DNA of 64,000 nt from Capsulimonadaceae bacterium (GTDB lineage Bacteria > Armatimonadota > Armatimonadia > Armatimonadales > Capsulimonadaceae), in NCBI GenBank assembly GCA_031292625.1, contig JARLGU010000053.1:248001-312000 (forward strand). Reading direction: 5' to 3'. The notes below the pieces were generated by a model, which did no database searches, had not been told where the DNA came from, and saw only the letters and a list, made by a program, of their open reading frames with translations. Both the position numbers and the translations under genes were made by a program. The stretch's first letter is position 1. Every line of letters begins with the position of its first letter. Positions 1-9,044 of this stretch are shown here, one piece after another.

Positions 1-1690
1 GCCCGGCCATCATCCACGCCGGAATGAGCTTGCCCGCCGAGTCCACGGCGACCTCATCCTGATTGTAGAGCGGTCCGTTGGGATAGAAATCGTCGTAGTT
101 CTCGTGCAACGCGACCCGCTGTCCAAGCGCCTTCGCCTTTGTGGTCAACGTAATGAGCCCGGCGTTGCCGCCAATGTAGTCGTTGGCCGGAAGGACCGTC
201 GGAAGCTGCTGATCGTAGCCCCCATGTTGCCAGTTGTGGATAATCGTAAAGAAGTGCGTCAAGCCGTACGTCGATGCATCTTCCAGAAAGCCCGCATACT
301 TGGCCGCGTCTCCGCCCCAGTAGTCGATCACGGCAACGTCGCCCATTGCCTGACGATACGGCGATGCCGCATTGATCGGCGTCGGCAGCACGTCCTCCGC
401 CTCGGGCGACAACGCATAATACGCAACTTCGTTCACGGCAAGCCGGGCGCCGTCCGTTAGGGCGCGATATTCGGCCGAGTCGGACGATAGGGCGCTCGAG
501 TTCGAGATTCCGTAATCGATGATCACGTTCGAGAACAGACCGAGGTCGGCGGCATAGCTCACCGAGCCGTAGAACGGCACGGCGATTCTCCTGGAGTACG
601 CCGACGGTCCGATGCGGCCAAAGTGAACCGACGAGATATACGGGTCGCTCGAGTGAAGTGATACGCGAACGCTGGAACCGTCGTACCGGTCAATGTCGGC
701 AACAACTTTGATCGTGCGCGAGCCGACGGTATATACGGCGGTGCGGCGGATCACGCTGGCGGATGGCGACGATTGAGTCACCACGCAATGGACATCGGGC
801 GAAGTCGACGAGACGATCTTACCGTCGGGGCCAACAAGGTCCAGCGACGCCCCGCCAGCGTACGGCAACGTGACGTGCGACGTACCGCTCGTCAGGTGAA
901 ACGCGAGACCGCCAAGGAGTTCCGTCGCGCCGGCATCCGCAACCGATTCAATCTTCCCAGCCGTGCTCGCAGTGGAGATGTGAGTAGGCGATGCGCTTCC
1001 CCATCCTACTGGCTTGCCATCGAGCGCGACCGGCGGCGCTGCAAATAAACGCCGCACAGTGGCCACCGGCACGCCCGTGCAAACCAAGCGGCGATCGCCC
1101 CAGATGCCGTAGTCCCAACTCGGGTCGTTCTTAGGGCCAGGATCGGCCTCAAATACCAGGGTGATTGTTTGTCCCCCATATTTAGTTAGGTCGAATTTGT
1201 AGTCGGCCCATGTTGCGTCCGTCTTGTTCTGATCGATGAGCTTCTCGCCATTTAGAAAAGCCCGGAACGTGACCCCATCGGACTTGCCGACAACATCGTC
1301 CCTCATCGCGATCGAAAATGCGAATGTGATCGATTTCGCCTTCGGCAACGCGAGGCGGTACGTCTGATCCGTGTAGCCCGTGCCATCGTGCCAGATCGGA
1401 TGAATCAAGTAGGCGCGCTTCCCGGCCTGTACGCCCATTGGCGTCGCCGAGATACCGGTCTTGTCATCGAAGTGTCCGGACCAGCCCATCGGTTTGCTTC
1501 CGGTGCGACCATCCGTATACCGGTAGGTAACACCGTAGAAGCCGATGTCGTCGATGTTCGTCACGCCGCCCAGCACGGCGGTCACCGGAACGGTCTCGGC
1601 CGCGCGGGCAGCCGGACAGAACAAAAAAAGCGTCGCGAGAGTCGCGATTAAGCACGCGCCAACGCGCGTTCGGAGGGAGATGTTTGTCAT
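1..1690 (-). CDS. Secreted glycosidase-like protein, 3' end outside window
   Basis: An open frame runs leftward from an ATG at 1690 to the window edge without a stop, so the C-terminus is missing. The first ~30 residues form a signal peptide (basic start, hydrophobic core, AARA before AET), so the product is exported. Residues ~30-190 look like a beta-sandwich carbohydrate-binding module of NPCBM type (segments such as GVTFRAFLNGEKL and SWDYGIWGDRR). The visible C-terminal part (IDYWGGDAAKYAGFLEDA, then HNWQHGGYDQQLP) resembles the start of a TIM-barrel glycosidase catalytic domain. I cannot name the family. It lies 90 bp after a pseudopilin gene on the same strand, the same pilin-then-glycosidase order seen at 34.5-37.7 kb. 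A weak AAGG ribosome site precedes the ATG. Confidence 0.7.
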   Translation of the reverse strand, partial: MTNISLRTRVGACLIATLATLFLFCPAARAAETVPVTAVLGGVTNIDDIGFYGVTYRYTDGRTGSKPMGWSGHFDDKTGISATPMGVQAGKRAYLIHPIWHDGTGYTDQTYRLALPKAKSITFAFSIAMRDDVVGKSDGVTFRAFLNGEKLIDQNKTDATWADYKFDLTKYGGQTITLVFEADPGPKNDPSWDYGIWGDRRLVCTGVPVATVRRLFAAPPVALDGKPVGWGSASPTHISTASTAGKIESVADAGATELLGGLAFHLTSGTSHVTLPYAGGASLDLVGPDGKIVSSTSPDVHCVVTQSSPSASVIRRTAVYTVGSRTIKVVADIDRYDGSSVRVSLHSSDPYISSVHFGRIGPSAYSRRIAVPFYGSVSYAADLGLFSNVIIDYGISNSSALSSDSAEYRALTDGARLAVNEVAYYALSPEAEDVLPTPINAASPYRQAMGDVAVIDYWGGDAAKYAGFLEDASTYGLTHFFTIIHNWQHGGYDQQLPTVLPANDYIGGNAGLITLTTKAKALGQRVALHENYDDFYPNGPLYNQDEVAVDSAGKLIPAWMMAG

Positions 1691-1780
1691 TGATCCGCCT
1701 TCAGAGCGTAGTGTGGAACTAAGAGTGCCGCGACGCCGATTGGGGCTGGCGTCGCGGCGAAGAATTTACGTTGCCCAAAA

Positions 1781-2635
1781 CTAGGTCGGGCTAAACGTCA
1801 TCGTGTAAATGTTGCCAGCCGCATCAGTCATACTCGATGTGCCGGCCGCTATTCCGCTGGATGGAGTCCCTGGCGACGTTGCCGAAGCCGCGTCGTTACC
1901 GGGACATACCTTGGTGCCAAACAACCATTTGACATGACCATCCATCGCAAGGAAGTTCGCGCCTCCGCTATGACGCGGCATGCGAACACCTCGCGCGGGT
2001 GCGCCGTTGTAGTCGCCATAGGCCTCGAATCCAAGCCCCCATGTTGCATCGCGATAGCCGTTCAACAGATACTGCGTGTCGGAAAAATAATAACCGGACC
2101 CCGCAACGCTGCCATCGTTTGTCGAGCCAACCCCAAATGAACCTTCTTGCACCTCATATAGCGCGACTGTCAAGGCAGGCGACGTCCCCTTAGCAAGCGA
2201 TCGCCCCGCCGAAACTGTAGTGCCGTTCGTTTGACATGGCCCGGACGAACAAGCCAGCGCTTCGTTGTAGGCATAGGATAACGTCGCAGGCGCCGTACCG
2301 CCGTACACGGTCGATGCGTCGCTCGGACAAACGTAAACCTTGGCGGACTTAACGTACGGGTAGATTACGCCAGCCCAACTCATTCCTCCAGCATTAGCCT
2401 GGTAAGTCACGTAACCAACGGGATAGCACTCATCGTAATCCTGCGCATACTGGATGAAAGCAACTCCAAGTTGCTTCAGGTTCGACGCACACGAGGCTTG
2501 ACGCGCCTTTTCGCGGGCTGTCGCGAACACTGGAAACAAAATCGCGGCCAAAATCGCAATAATCGCGATGACAACGAGTAACTCGATTAAAGTAAACGCC
2601 GTGCGCGTTGGGGTATCTATCCGATTTTTATGCAT
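1781..2635 (-). CDS. DUF1559-like type II/IV pseudopilin (P1)
   Basis: About 284 residues. The start is the ATG at 2635, preceded by AAGGGGG; an upstream in-frame start at 2659 lacks a ribosome site. It has a short basic leader, then a prepilin cleavage site before FTLIE (Glu at mature position 5), a hydrophobic helix ending [13 protein letters not shown], and a globular domain with Cys-containing loops (YVCPSD). The C-terminus carries the H-x9-DG motif ([16 protein letters not shown]) typical of these pseudopilins. The mature protein should be membrane-anchored, processed by prepilin peptidase and assembled by, or associated with, a type II-like secretion or pilus machine. No assembly gene is in the window. 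A promoter of its own lies 250 bp upstream, and a glycosidase-like gene follows. Confidence 0.9.
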   Translation of the reverse strand: MHKNRIDTPTRTAFTLIELLVVIAIIAILAAILFPVFATAREKARQASCASNLKQLGVAFIQYAQDYDECYPVGYVTYQANAGGMSWAGVIYPYVKSAKVYVCPSDASTVYGGTAPATLSYAYNEALACSSGPCQTNGTTVSAGRSLAKGTSPALTVALYEVQEGSFGVGSTNDGSVAGSGYYFSDTQYLLNGYRDATWGLGFEAYGDYNGAPARGVRMPRHSGGANFLAMDGHVKWLFGTKVCPGNDAASATSPGTPSSGIAAGTSSMTDAAGNIYTMTFSPT

Positions 2636-2883
2636 AATATCCCCCTTGCAACCTCGCAAGCGCGAGAAGACTCCGCCAATGCCGACACCCGCCCCGTCAT
2701 ATTAATCGCTATGTCCAGCTTCCAACCTTATTGTCGGAATGAGGGCGGCTGGTCTCGAGCCGCACAAATACGCGTTTTCGGCGAATCGCGGCAACCGTCC
2801 TGTCGAGCAAGCCCCTCGACTGAATGCATATGCAAGATGCAGTTTCGCCCCGTTATCAGATCATATGCGCACGGTACGGAGTA

Positions 2884-2912
2884 ATTATAGTACACTCCGC
2901 GCCGCGCGTCAA
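2884..2912 (-). promoter_or_regulatory. Sigma-70 promoter for P1 with long leader
   Basis: On the minus strand TTGACG (2912-2907) is followed after exactly 17 bp by TATAAT (2889-2884). The predicted transcription start near 2877 leaves a 5' leader of about 240 nt before the P1 start at 2635. The leader contains a perfect hairpin (GTCGAG, 7-nt loop, CTCGAC). I saw no match to a known riboswitch class. Confidence 0.7.
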
Positions 2913-3001
2913 GCATAGAATATGCACAGATCCGGCAACCACGCTTGCTCGTGCGCTCCGAGCAACCCGGCCGCCAGATCCGTTAGCGATCAAGAGCGCG
3001 G

Positions 3002-3895
3002 CTAGAGCGCGCTGAACGTAAGCGTGTAGCGTTTGCCAGACGGATCGGACATGCCCGTCACGCCGCAGGCCGTTGGCAGATCGTTTGGCGACGAACTCGT
3101 CGGGAACCAGGACGTTGTGTGCGTTGTCCCAGGCATCCAGCCAACGCTCACCAGGTTCGCATTCAGGTACTTAACATGCCCATCTGCGGCAAGCCAGTTC
3201 GCTCCGCCGCTATGGCGTCCTGGCAGCGGTCCGCAGTTCGTTTTCGAGACCTCGCATTGGGCGACGTTGAAGGCCGTCGATGCTGGGATAGCCGTCCCCT
3301 CATAGTCGCCAACCGCATTCATGCACGTACCATCGCACATCCACGTATCGCTCAGCCTGACCGCTCCCATACCTGCTGCGGACTCACTGTCACGAACGCC
3401 TCCACCCAGCATTCCCGTCTGAAGCTGGTTCGCCGAGATCTCGTAGAGAACAACCGTACTCGCTGGTGCGGTGTACTGCGAAAGCGCCATCATTGGCAGC
3501 CCCGCCGAGGGGGCCCCGTAGTTGAGAGTGCAATTGTATCCGTACGAAACGACCGTGTTGCCAGCCGTCGGTTGCGTCACATCGTCCGGGCAGACAAAGG
3601 CATTTGCCGATTTCACATAGGGATAAATCACGCCAGCCCATCCGACCGCGCCATCGCCTCCGCCGCCTCCACCGAACGGTTGCGGGGGCATTTCATCGAA
3701 GTCCTGGCAGTACTGAACCCATGCGATTCCGAGCTGCTTGAGATTGCTTGCGCAGGTCGTTTGCCGCGCTTTCTCCCGCGCGGTCGCGAAGACCGGAAAG
3801 AGGATAGCTGCCAATATCGCAATTATAGCTATCACGACTAATAATTCTATCAGAGTAAACGCAATGACACGTCTCTTCGCAACAATACTCTTCAT
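3002..3895 (-). CDS. DUF1559-like pseudopilin (P2)
   Basis: 297 residues, with a strong ribosome site (AAAGGAGAA) before the ATG. The 11-residue leader ends in Ala before FTLIE, followed by the same transmembrane helix and ATAREKARQ segment as P1. Residues ~75-85 contain a Gly-rich insertion (FGGGGGGDG) not present in the other copies. [13 protein letters not shown] and the C-terminal H-x9-DG motif ([16 protein letters not shown]) are present. The gene begins 37 bp after the end of the GntR-LacI regulator at 3933-5063, so the two are probably co-transcribed. Assembly into a surface or periplasmic pseudopilus is expected from the family; the specific role is unknown. Confidence 0.9.
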   Translation of the reverse strand: MKSIVAKRRVIAFTLIELLVVIAIIAILAAILFPVFATAREKARQTTCASNLKQLGIAWVQYCQDFDEMPPQPFGGGGGGDGAVGWAGVIYPYVKSANAFVCPDDVTQPTAGNTVVSYGYNCTLNYGAPSAGLPMMALSQYTAPASTVVLYEISANQLQTGMLGGGVRDSESAAGMGAVRLSDTWMCDGTCMNAVGDYEGTAIPASTAFNVAQCEVSKTNCGPLPGRHSGGANWLAADGHVKYLNANLVSVGWMPGTTHTTSWFPTSSSPNDLPTACGVTGMSDPSGKRYTLTFSAL

Positions 3896-3932
3896 AACTG
3901 TTCTCCTTTTGGCGGACAGAGCGACCGAAGAC

Positions 3933-5063
3933 CTATCTCCGCGGCGGCTCGGCCTTGCCTAAAACAGGCGCGGGAAGCACGTATACGGTCCCTTGCGGGG
4001 CATCGTCGCGGGTCGCCAGCCGAACCGCCAGCCTCCCCGCGCTCCGAAAGTCCGGGTTCGTGGTCACAAATGGGCGATTCAATTCACTCGACGGCGGCTC
4101 GTTATCGAACCCTGCGACGATCACATCCTCCGGAACACGCAAGCCCATCTCCCGCGCGAGCGCCATGAGTATCGTCGATTCGGAGTCGCTCTTTGCAATG
4201 AGCGCAAGAGCGGAACGATCCTCCTTGAAAGCTCCTTGCATGAATGGCCGCAAGTGTTCCGTGAGAGGCAAAGGGTCCGTGCAACGCAATTCGTTCCAAT
4301 AAGCGGGCATCAGCCCCGCCCGCGCCATCGCGTCACAGTAGCCCCGGCAGCGCTCCTGGTTGGAATAGTGCATCAGAACACCTTCCTCGGCGACGATGCG
4401 CACGAATACGATCCGCTTACGCCCCTGGTCGATCAGCGCCTGCGTCACATCGTATCCGGCTTGATAGTTGTCGAAGACGACTTGCGTGCGAGCCTGTTCC
4501 GGGTACGCCATATCGACGAGCACCAATGGAACGTCAAGGTGTTTACGCTTGAGGTAGTCGGTCTTCATCTCTGCTAGGGTCCGCGTGACGGGATTCAAGA
4601 TGATCGATGTACAACCGGACGCGATCAGGCGATCAACCTCGCGCTCTTCTTCATCCACAGTGCTAGCCGTTGCCATCACGAAATGGCGATCCAGATTGCG
4701 GGTTGCCTCCTCGATGCCATCGCAAAGATCCACGAGAATGTGCGCGGCGTTGCGGGCCGAGTTACTGACCAGGGCAACGAACTTGACGACGGAAGCAGCC
4801 GGACGGCTGGTCGTCATCGTGACGAAGCTTCCAATCCCCTGCCGCCGATCGATGCAACCGTCGCGTTCAAGCAAGGAAAGGGCCTGGACAAGCGACGCTC
4901 TCGGGAAACCATACCGGTCTTCGAGTTCACGGATACTCGGCAACTGGTCACCCGGCTTGCATTCCCCGCTATCGAGCAGGCCCGCGCGAAGGATTTCGGC
5001 AATCCGGGAAGGCGCCGACCGTTTTCTCCGCGTGGTATTGTTCGATACAGTTGCAGTGGCCAT
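3933..5063 (-). CDS. GntR-LacI chimeric transcriptional regulator (Reg1)
   Basis: 376 residues. Residues ~20-82 form a GntR winged helix-turn-helix ([20 protein letters not shown], then RRQGIGSFV). Residues ~90-376 are a LacI/GalR-type periplasmic-binding-protein-like effector domain ([31 protein letters not shown]). The architecture matches AraR-type sugar-responsive repressors, so a carbohydrate effector is likely, but the ligand cannot be told. It is the first gene of a leftward unit with pseudopilin P2 and has a consensus promoter immediately upstream, as do the paralogues at 6.5-7.7 and 33.3-34.5 kb. Confidence 0.88.
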   Translation of the reverse strand: MATATVSNNTTRRKRSAPSRIAEILRAGLLDSGECKPGDQLPSIRELEDRYGFPRASLVQALSLLERDGCIDRRQGIGSFVTMTTSRPAASVVKFVALVSNSARNAAHILVDLCDGIEEATRNLDRHFVMATASTVDEEEREVDRLIASGCTSIILNPVTRTLAEMKTDYLKRKHLDVPLVLVDMAYPEQARTQVVFDNYQAGYDVTQALIDQGRKRIVFVRIVAEEGVLMHYSNQERCRGYCDAMARAGLMPAYWNELRCTDPLPLTEHLRPFMQGAFKEDRSALALIAKSDSESTILMALAREMGLRVPEDVIVAGFDNEPPSSELNRPFVTTNPDFRSAGRLAVRLATRDDAPQGTVYVLPAPVLGKAEPPRR

Positions 5064-5075
5064 AAGTCTGCAGGC

Positions 5076-5104
5076 ATTGTATCACGCCGGGACGCGGCTG
5101 TCAA
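5076..5104 (-). promoter_or_regulatory. Sigma-70 promoter of Reg1-P2 unit
   Basis: Minus strand TTGACA (5104-5099), 17-bp spacer ending CGTGA, TACAAT (5081-5076). The start codon is 13 bp downstream of the -10 box, so the leader is very short. A CTGCAG palindrome lies at the expected transcription start and could serve as an operator. Confidence 0.75.
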
Positions 5105-5305
5105 GTGTTCGAAGTCTTCAAGTCTTCGCAGAGTTCAAATTGTGGATTGGCCGGCTTGTTCGGCAGCCCCTCGCCTGCGAGAGAACCGGACGGAAAATGG
5201 CTGCGTCGCTCCGCCGCCCTAATCCTATGCGGGGCGGGGCAGCCGGGAGAACGCAGCCATTAACGATCGCGAAAGCGGAGCCGCCGCGTCTTGCGCCTCT
5301 AAAAG

Positions 5306-5535
5306 AAAATCGAAAGACCTTGTAAGACGGCTCTGCGGCCGCCGTGGCCGTTTTTGAAAAAGGGCCGTCAAAGCGCTTTCGCCGCTTAACGAAGTGCGCT
5401 GGCATCGGACGATGGCGGCAGAAGGCCGTACGCGTGTAGACGAAGCATCGTAAATCACCGCCGTAAACGAGGCGCGGGCAAAAACATGCCCCGGCGGCAC
5501 GAGCCGTCCTGAATCTATCTCGCAAAGCCGACCAA
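5306..5535. repeat. Dispersed repeat family 1, copy A
   Basis: An intergenic ~230-bp element between P3 (ends 5547) and the Reg1 promoter. It starts with ATCGAAAGACCTTGTAAGACG and ends with GAGCCGTCCTGAATC followed by TCTCGCAA. Its ends are inverted relative to each other (GACGGCTC against GAGCCGTC, each next to CCGG/CCGCC runs). The same element recurs near 13.8, 30.3, 41.4, 49.0, 54.9 and 58.4-59.1 kb. It carries no transposase and keeps several frames open only because of its GC-rich composition. Confidence 0.85.
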
Positions 5536-5546
5536 TGACGCACCTT

Positions 5547-6467
5547 CTAATAGATGCTCCACGTCACCGACGAACCCGGCTGACTGCAGCCCGTATTCGA
5601 GGCAGTCGCCCCGGTCGTTGTGCACGCTCCCGCACTCGCATTATTGGAGCCGGCCGACACCTGCGTACCGATAAACCACTTCACGTGGCCGTCCGCCATA
5701 AGATAGTTCGCCCCGCCCGAGTGGCGTCCCGTTGCCCCGGAAAACAGAATGGCGGTCGAAAAGCTCGTCGGGAAGTTTGACGGATAGCCGGTGGCATACT
5801 TTATCGTAAAATTAGCGTTAGCGCAAACGGGCGTCACATTCGCTCCGGACTGGTTGCAAGAAATGTTGCTCGTGTTGCTCGCGGCGGACTGAGGCGAAAA
5901 GGGATCATAGTTTGCGCCAACTCCGCCGTAGCCGTCCGGCGAGTGACCGGCCTGCCCCGTCGCGGGATAGAAATCGCTCGCGGAGTCCGCGGGGTTCGCA
6001 TCGGAGACGTCGTAACCGCCGCTGCCCGTAATCTCGGCGAGCAGAACGGTCTTCGCGACGCTGCCGTATTTCGCAAGCGGATAGCTGCCCCACCCATTCG
6101 TGCCGACAGTGATCGACCCGTTCTCATTCTGCGTGTCCCGGTTGTAAACGTACGACACCGATGGCCCCGTCGTCAGATCGTCGGGACAGACAAAGGCCGC
6201 CTTCGATTTGACGTACGGATAAATTTCGCCGGCCCAGCCGGTCACCGCATTGGTTCTCGACACGCCGTTCGGAGGGCACTCGTCGTAGTCCTGGGCGTAC
6301 TGTACCATCGCCAATCCAAGCTGCTTCAGGTTGCTTGAGCAGGTGGTCTGCCGGGCCTTTTCTCGAGCGGTCGCGAAGACAGGAAACAAAATTGCGGCCA
6401 AAATAGCAATAATGGCTATAACTACGAGTAACTCAATCAATGTAAAAGCGGAACTACGCATCTTCAT
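5547..6467 (-). CDS. DUF1559-like pseudopilin (P3)
   Basis: 306 residues. It begins 3 bp after the stop of Reg2 with GAGAGAGG just upstream, so translation is probably coupled to Reg2. The leader is very short (MKMRSSA) before FTLIELL. The globular part contains [30 protein letters not shown] and SYVYNRD, closely matching P4 in order and spacing, so P3 and P4 look like a recent duplication. The C-terminal H-x9-DG ([16 protein letters not shown]) is present. The tail ends SSVTWSIY, shared with P4. Expected to be inner-membrane anchored and processed by prepilin peptidase. Confidence 0.9.
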   Translation of the reverse strand: MKMRSSAFTLIELLVVIAIIAILAAILFPVFATAREKARQTTCSSNLKQLGLAMVQYAQDYDECPPNGVSRTNAVTGWAGEIYPYVKSKAAFVCPDDLTTGPSVSYVYNRDTQNENGSITVGTNGWGSYPLAKYGSVAKTVLLAEITGSGGYDVSDANPADSASDFYPATGQAGHSPDGYGGVGANYDPFSPQSAASNTSNISCNQSGANVTPVCANANFTIKYATGYPSNFPTSFSTAILFSGATGRHSGGANYLMADGHVKWFIGTQVSAGSNNASAGACTTTGATASNTGCSQPGSSVTWSIY

Positions 6468-6470
6468 CTC

Positions 6471-7709
6471 TTATGCCTCTCTCGTTGACGCTAACCCTCT
6501 TCGATCAATATTCATGGAAACAGTTCGCTTTGTAATGTCCGTCGAGGCGCGGGGTATGAGGTTCCAGCGCAACTTAACCTCGCAACACGCATTCTCGCCG
6601 CGAAGCGCCTTCTGGACCAGCCGGGCGGCCTCAACCCCCATCGCCTCCACGGGGGGACGCATCGACGTGAGACGAATAATGCGCGAGTGCGGGTTGTCGT
6701 CGAAAGCGGCGATCGCAAAGTCGCGCCCGGGAGACAGGCCAACCTCCTGCGCCGCGCGGATGAAACCATAGGCTGTTTGGTCCTGCAGGCAGATGACCCC
6801 GGACGGAACAGCGATGCCGCGCAACAGTTCGCGAGCGCGCAAGTATGCCAGTTCCTCGGGGTCATGATCCTGAACCCAGGGTTCTGGATCGTCAGGGACG
6901 ATGACCAGCTCGTCCGCGCCACCGGCGGCATGAAGCGAGGCCGCCCGAATGCCCGCAATTCGCTGCGCCGCCCAATCCGATGTCGCCGGCGCAAAAATCA
7001 TCAGGCGGCGACATCCCGCCGCGAGCAAGTGAGCCGCCGCGTCGTATCCGGCGGCGCTGTTGTCGTAGAGGACGTGCGATACCGGCCGGTCGATTGCGGC
7101 GCCGGCCGAGATCACGACGAGCGGAGGACGCTCGCGGCGCGCGAAATAGCCGTCGAGTGCGTCCTCAATTTCGTCCGATGCCACGCCAAGGCCGATAATC
7201 ACGATCGCGGAAACGCCGGCGTCACAAGCATCCGCGACCGCTTGGCGCAGCGGTTGGACAGTATCGCACAGCCCTCGCGCCCGGTTAAAGAAGCACGTTC
7301 GATTACTATCGGCCGCCATAGCGCTTTCCAACGAATGGATCAGCAGCTTGACCACCTCATTGTTAAGCTCAAGATGGTCGTGCCGGTAGGTGTAGAGGGA
7401 GCCGATTATGGCAATGGTTTGCTCGCCCAGGGGCTCTCTAGAAAGGCCCACTGCCTGGGAGACCTCTTCTGGCTTTCGCTCGGCAACAAACGTCCCCCGG
7501 CGATCGTCCGCGCGAAGCAAACCATCCGAGATCAACGCGCTCACCGCGCGTTCGATCGTCAGCGACGACACCCCGTAACGCTTTGCAAGCTCGCGCCGGC
7601 TGGGAAGCATAACGCCGGGACGCCACTCTCCCTGGCTAATCGATCCGCGCAAGCGCATCTCGATCTGCCTGTAAATTGCCTGCCCGCCGGTTTTGTCGTC
7701 TTGCCCCAT
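6471..7709 (-). CDS. GntR-LacI chimeric transcriptional regulator (Reg2)
   Basis: About 412 residues from the ATG at 7709, which has GAGGAG six bases upstream; an in-frame ATG at 7745 lacks one. An N-terminal GntR winged helix (AIYRQIEMRLRGSISQGEW, SRRELAKRYGVSSLTIERA, DDRRGTFV) is fused to a LacI-type effector domain (VLYDNSAAGYDAAAHLLAAG; FAIAAFDDNPHSR). It is encoded between paralogous pilins P4 (upstream) and P3 (downstream, 3 bp away). The effector is probably a sugar. A 13-bp sequence in its leader also overlaps the -10 box of the P4 promoter, suggesting that Reg2 controls itself, P3 and P4. Confidence 0.88.
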   Translation of the reverse strand: MGQDDKTGGQAIYRQIEMRLRGSISQGEWRPGVMLPSRRELAKRYGVSSLTIERAVSALISDGLLRADDRRGTFVAERKPEEVSQAVGLSREPLGEQTIAIIGSLYTYRHDHLELNNEVVKLLIHSLESAMAADSNRTCFFNRARGLCDTVQPLRQAVADACDAGVSAIVIIGLGVASDEIEDALDGYFARRERPPLVVISAGAAIDRPVSHVLYDNSAAGYDAAAHLLAAGCRRLMIFAPATSDWAAQRIAGIRAASLHAAGGADELVIVPDDPEPWVQDHDPEELAYLRARELLRGIAVPSGVICLQDQTAYGFIRAAQEVGLSPGRDFAIAAFDDNPHSRIIRLTSMRPPVEAMGVEAARLVQKALRGENACCEVKLRWNLIPRASTDITKRTVSMNIDRRGLASTREA

Positions 7710-7725
7710 GCCGCTCCTCGTCGCA

Positions 7726-7738
7726 GCTGAGGTAATCA
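7726..7738. promoter_or_regulatory. Candidate operator, shared 13-mer (Reg2 leader)
   Basis: GCTGAGGTAATCA on the plus strand lies between the -10 box and start codon of Reg2. The identical 13-mer occurs at 8891-8903, where it overlaps the P4 promoter. I noticed no third copy in this region. A role as the Reg2 binding site is an inference. Confidence 0.45.
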
Positions 7739-7755
7739 ACTGCAATCATCAACCA

Positions 7756-7784
7756 ATTTTATCACGGCATTGGGGCGTTGTCAA
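7756..7784 (-). promoter_or_regulatory. Sigma-70 promoter of Reg2-P3 unit
   Basis: Minus strand TTGACA (7784-7779), 17-bp spacer ending CGTGA, TAAAAT (7761-7756). The predicted start near 7749 gives a ~40-nt leader containing the 13-bp candidate operator. Confidence 0.75.
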
Positions 7785-7832
7785 TAAGTATCCGAAAAAT
7801 ACCGGCCCTCTCCAGCGAGACGCAGGACGCCG

Positions 7833-8744
7833 CTAATAGATGCTCCACGTCACCGACGAACCCGGTTGCGTGCAATTGCTGTTCGCGGCGGTGTTCGACA
7901 CGCCGCACGATCCGGAAGTGGGATTGTTGCCGCCGCCCGAGACCTGCGTGCCCACGAACCATTTCACGTGACCGTCAGCCATCAAATAGTTGGCGCCGCC
8001 GGAATGGCGTCCCAAAGGGCCATTGAAAAGAATTGCGTTGGAGAAGCCGCTCGGATAGTTGGACGGATATCCGGTTGCGTACATGATCGTGAACGTCGGA
8101 TTATAGCAGCTTGGCGTGGCATTATTGTTGCTCTGGGAACACGCCACGCTGGTCGTCCCATAGCTCGTCGTGAACGGATCGTACGACGTGCCCACGCCCC
8201 CAAGCCCATCCGGCGAAAAGCAGCCCGCGGCCCCTGGGGTGATGTGAAGGTCGCTCGCCGCATCCAACGGATTGGGGTCGGAGATATCGTAACCCGCGCT
8301 TCCCACGATCTCACAGAGTACGATCGTCTTGGCGACGCTGCCGTACTTGGCGATCGGATACGTCCCGTAGTTCGTCACGCCATAGGTCATCGGAGTCGTG
8401 TTATTGAGGATGTTCCGGTTATAGAGGTATGACGTACTTGCGCCCGGAGTCTGGTCGTCGGGACAAACGTAAGAGGCCTTCGACTTGACATATGGGTAGA
8501 TCTGCCCAGCCCAACCGTTCGTCGAGTTTGTTCTCGACTCCCCATTGGGAGGGTACTCGTCGTAGTCCTGCTCGTACTGAACAATTGCCAGTCCGAGTTG
8601 CTTCAAATTGGCGGAACAAGTCGTCTGCCTGGCCTTCTCCCGCGCCGTCGCAAAGACCGGGAATAGGATTGCGGCAAGTATCGCAATAATAGCAATAACT
8701 ACTAATAGTTCAATAAGCGTGAACCCCGCGCGGAGACTAGACAT
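7833..8744 (-). CDS. DUF1559-like pseudopilin (P4)
   Basis: 303 residues with AAGGGTGGT upstream of the ATG. It is the only one of the six pilins here with the classical Gly before the cleavage point (RAG, then FTLIE). The body ([37 protein letters not shown]) parallels P3 nearly throughout, including the NASP/DSASD-like loop and the terminal SSVTWSIY. The C-terminal motif is [16 protein letters not shown]. It has its own strong promoter, separated from the downstream Reg2 gene by 123 bp that hold the Reg2 promoter. Expected to be a membrane-anchored pseudopilin. Confidence 0.9.
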   Translation of the reverse strand: MSSLRAGFTLIELLVVIAIIAILAAILFPVFATAREKARQTTCSANLKQLGLAIVQYEQDYDEYPPNGESRTNSTNGWAGQIYPYVKSKASYVCPDDQTPGASTSYLYNRNILNNTTPMTYGVTNYGTYPIAKYGSVAKTIVLCEIVGSAGYDISDPNPLDAASDLHITPGAAGCFSPDGLGGVGTSYDPFTTSYGTTSVACSQSNNNATPSCYNPTFTIMYATGYPSNYPSGFSNAILFNGPLGRHSGGANYLMADGHVKWFVGTQVSGGGNNPTSGSCGVSNTAANSNCTQPGSSVTWSIY

Positions 8745-8890
8745 TGTCGATTACCACCCTTCTGGATTGCGCACTAGCCATTTCACGCGATAAATCCGCG
8801 CCGGCTCTGCCGCGCGCGCCCCTTATCTTAATGAACGCTCGTATCTATATATTTTCTTAACTGAACCAGTGCGTCCGACCTTAGCTAAAC

Positions 8891-8903
8891 GCTGAGGTAA
8901 TCA
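8891..8903. promoter_or_regulatory. Candidate operator, shared 13-mer (P4 promoter)
   Basis: GCTGAGGTAATCA, identical to 7726-7738, overlaps the -10 box of the P4 promoter and the predicted transcription start. A bound repressor here would block P4 transcription. Confidence 0.45.
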
Positions 8904-8928
8904 TATCACGCGCAACTGATGCTGTCAA
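8900..8928 (-). promoter_or_regulatory. Sigma-70 promoter of P4
   Basis: Minus strand TTGACA (8928-8923), 17-bp spacer ending GCGTGA, TATGAT (8905-8900). The leader to the P4 start is about 150 nt. Confidence 0.75.
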
Positions 8929-8971
8929 GTCGCTGTGTGGAACAAGATTGCACTGGCAAAGATTCGGCAAC

Positions 8972-9024
8972 AAGAAAGGCTCCCGGCAACCAGCCATGAA
9001 CGGCGGTTATCGAGAGCCTTTTCT
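8972..9024 (-). terminator. Rho-independent terminator of flagellin gene
   Basis: On the minus strand AAGGCTCTCG pairs with CGGGAGCCTT around a ~25-nt loop, followed by TCTTG, starting about 25 bp after the flagellin stop at 9045. Confidence 0.65.
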
Positions 9025-9044
9025 GTCGCCTTCTCGCTACGCGG

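Noticed and set aside
2636-2877. c-di-GMP (GEMM) riboswitch in the P1 leader.
   Set aside because: The conserved GCAAA...GCAAAGCC pattern of the class was not found; only a simple hairpin is present.
3119-3841. A 240-codon plus-strand frame opposite pseudopilin P2.
   Set aside because: Arg-rich antisense shadow; P2 has the prepilin signature, H-x9-DG and a ribosome site.
6687-7730. A 347-codon plus-strand frame opposite Reg2.
   Set aside because: Shadow of the regulator gene: Arg-rich composition and no domain; Reg2 has a clear helix-turn-helix and effector domain.
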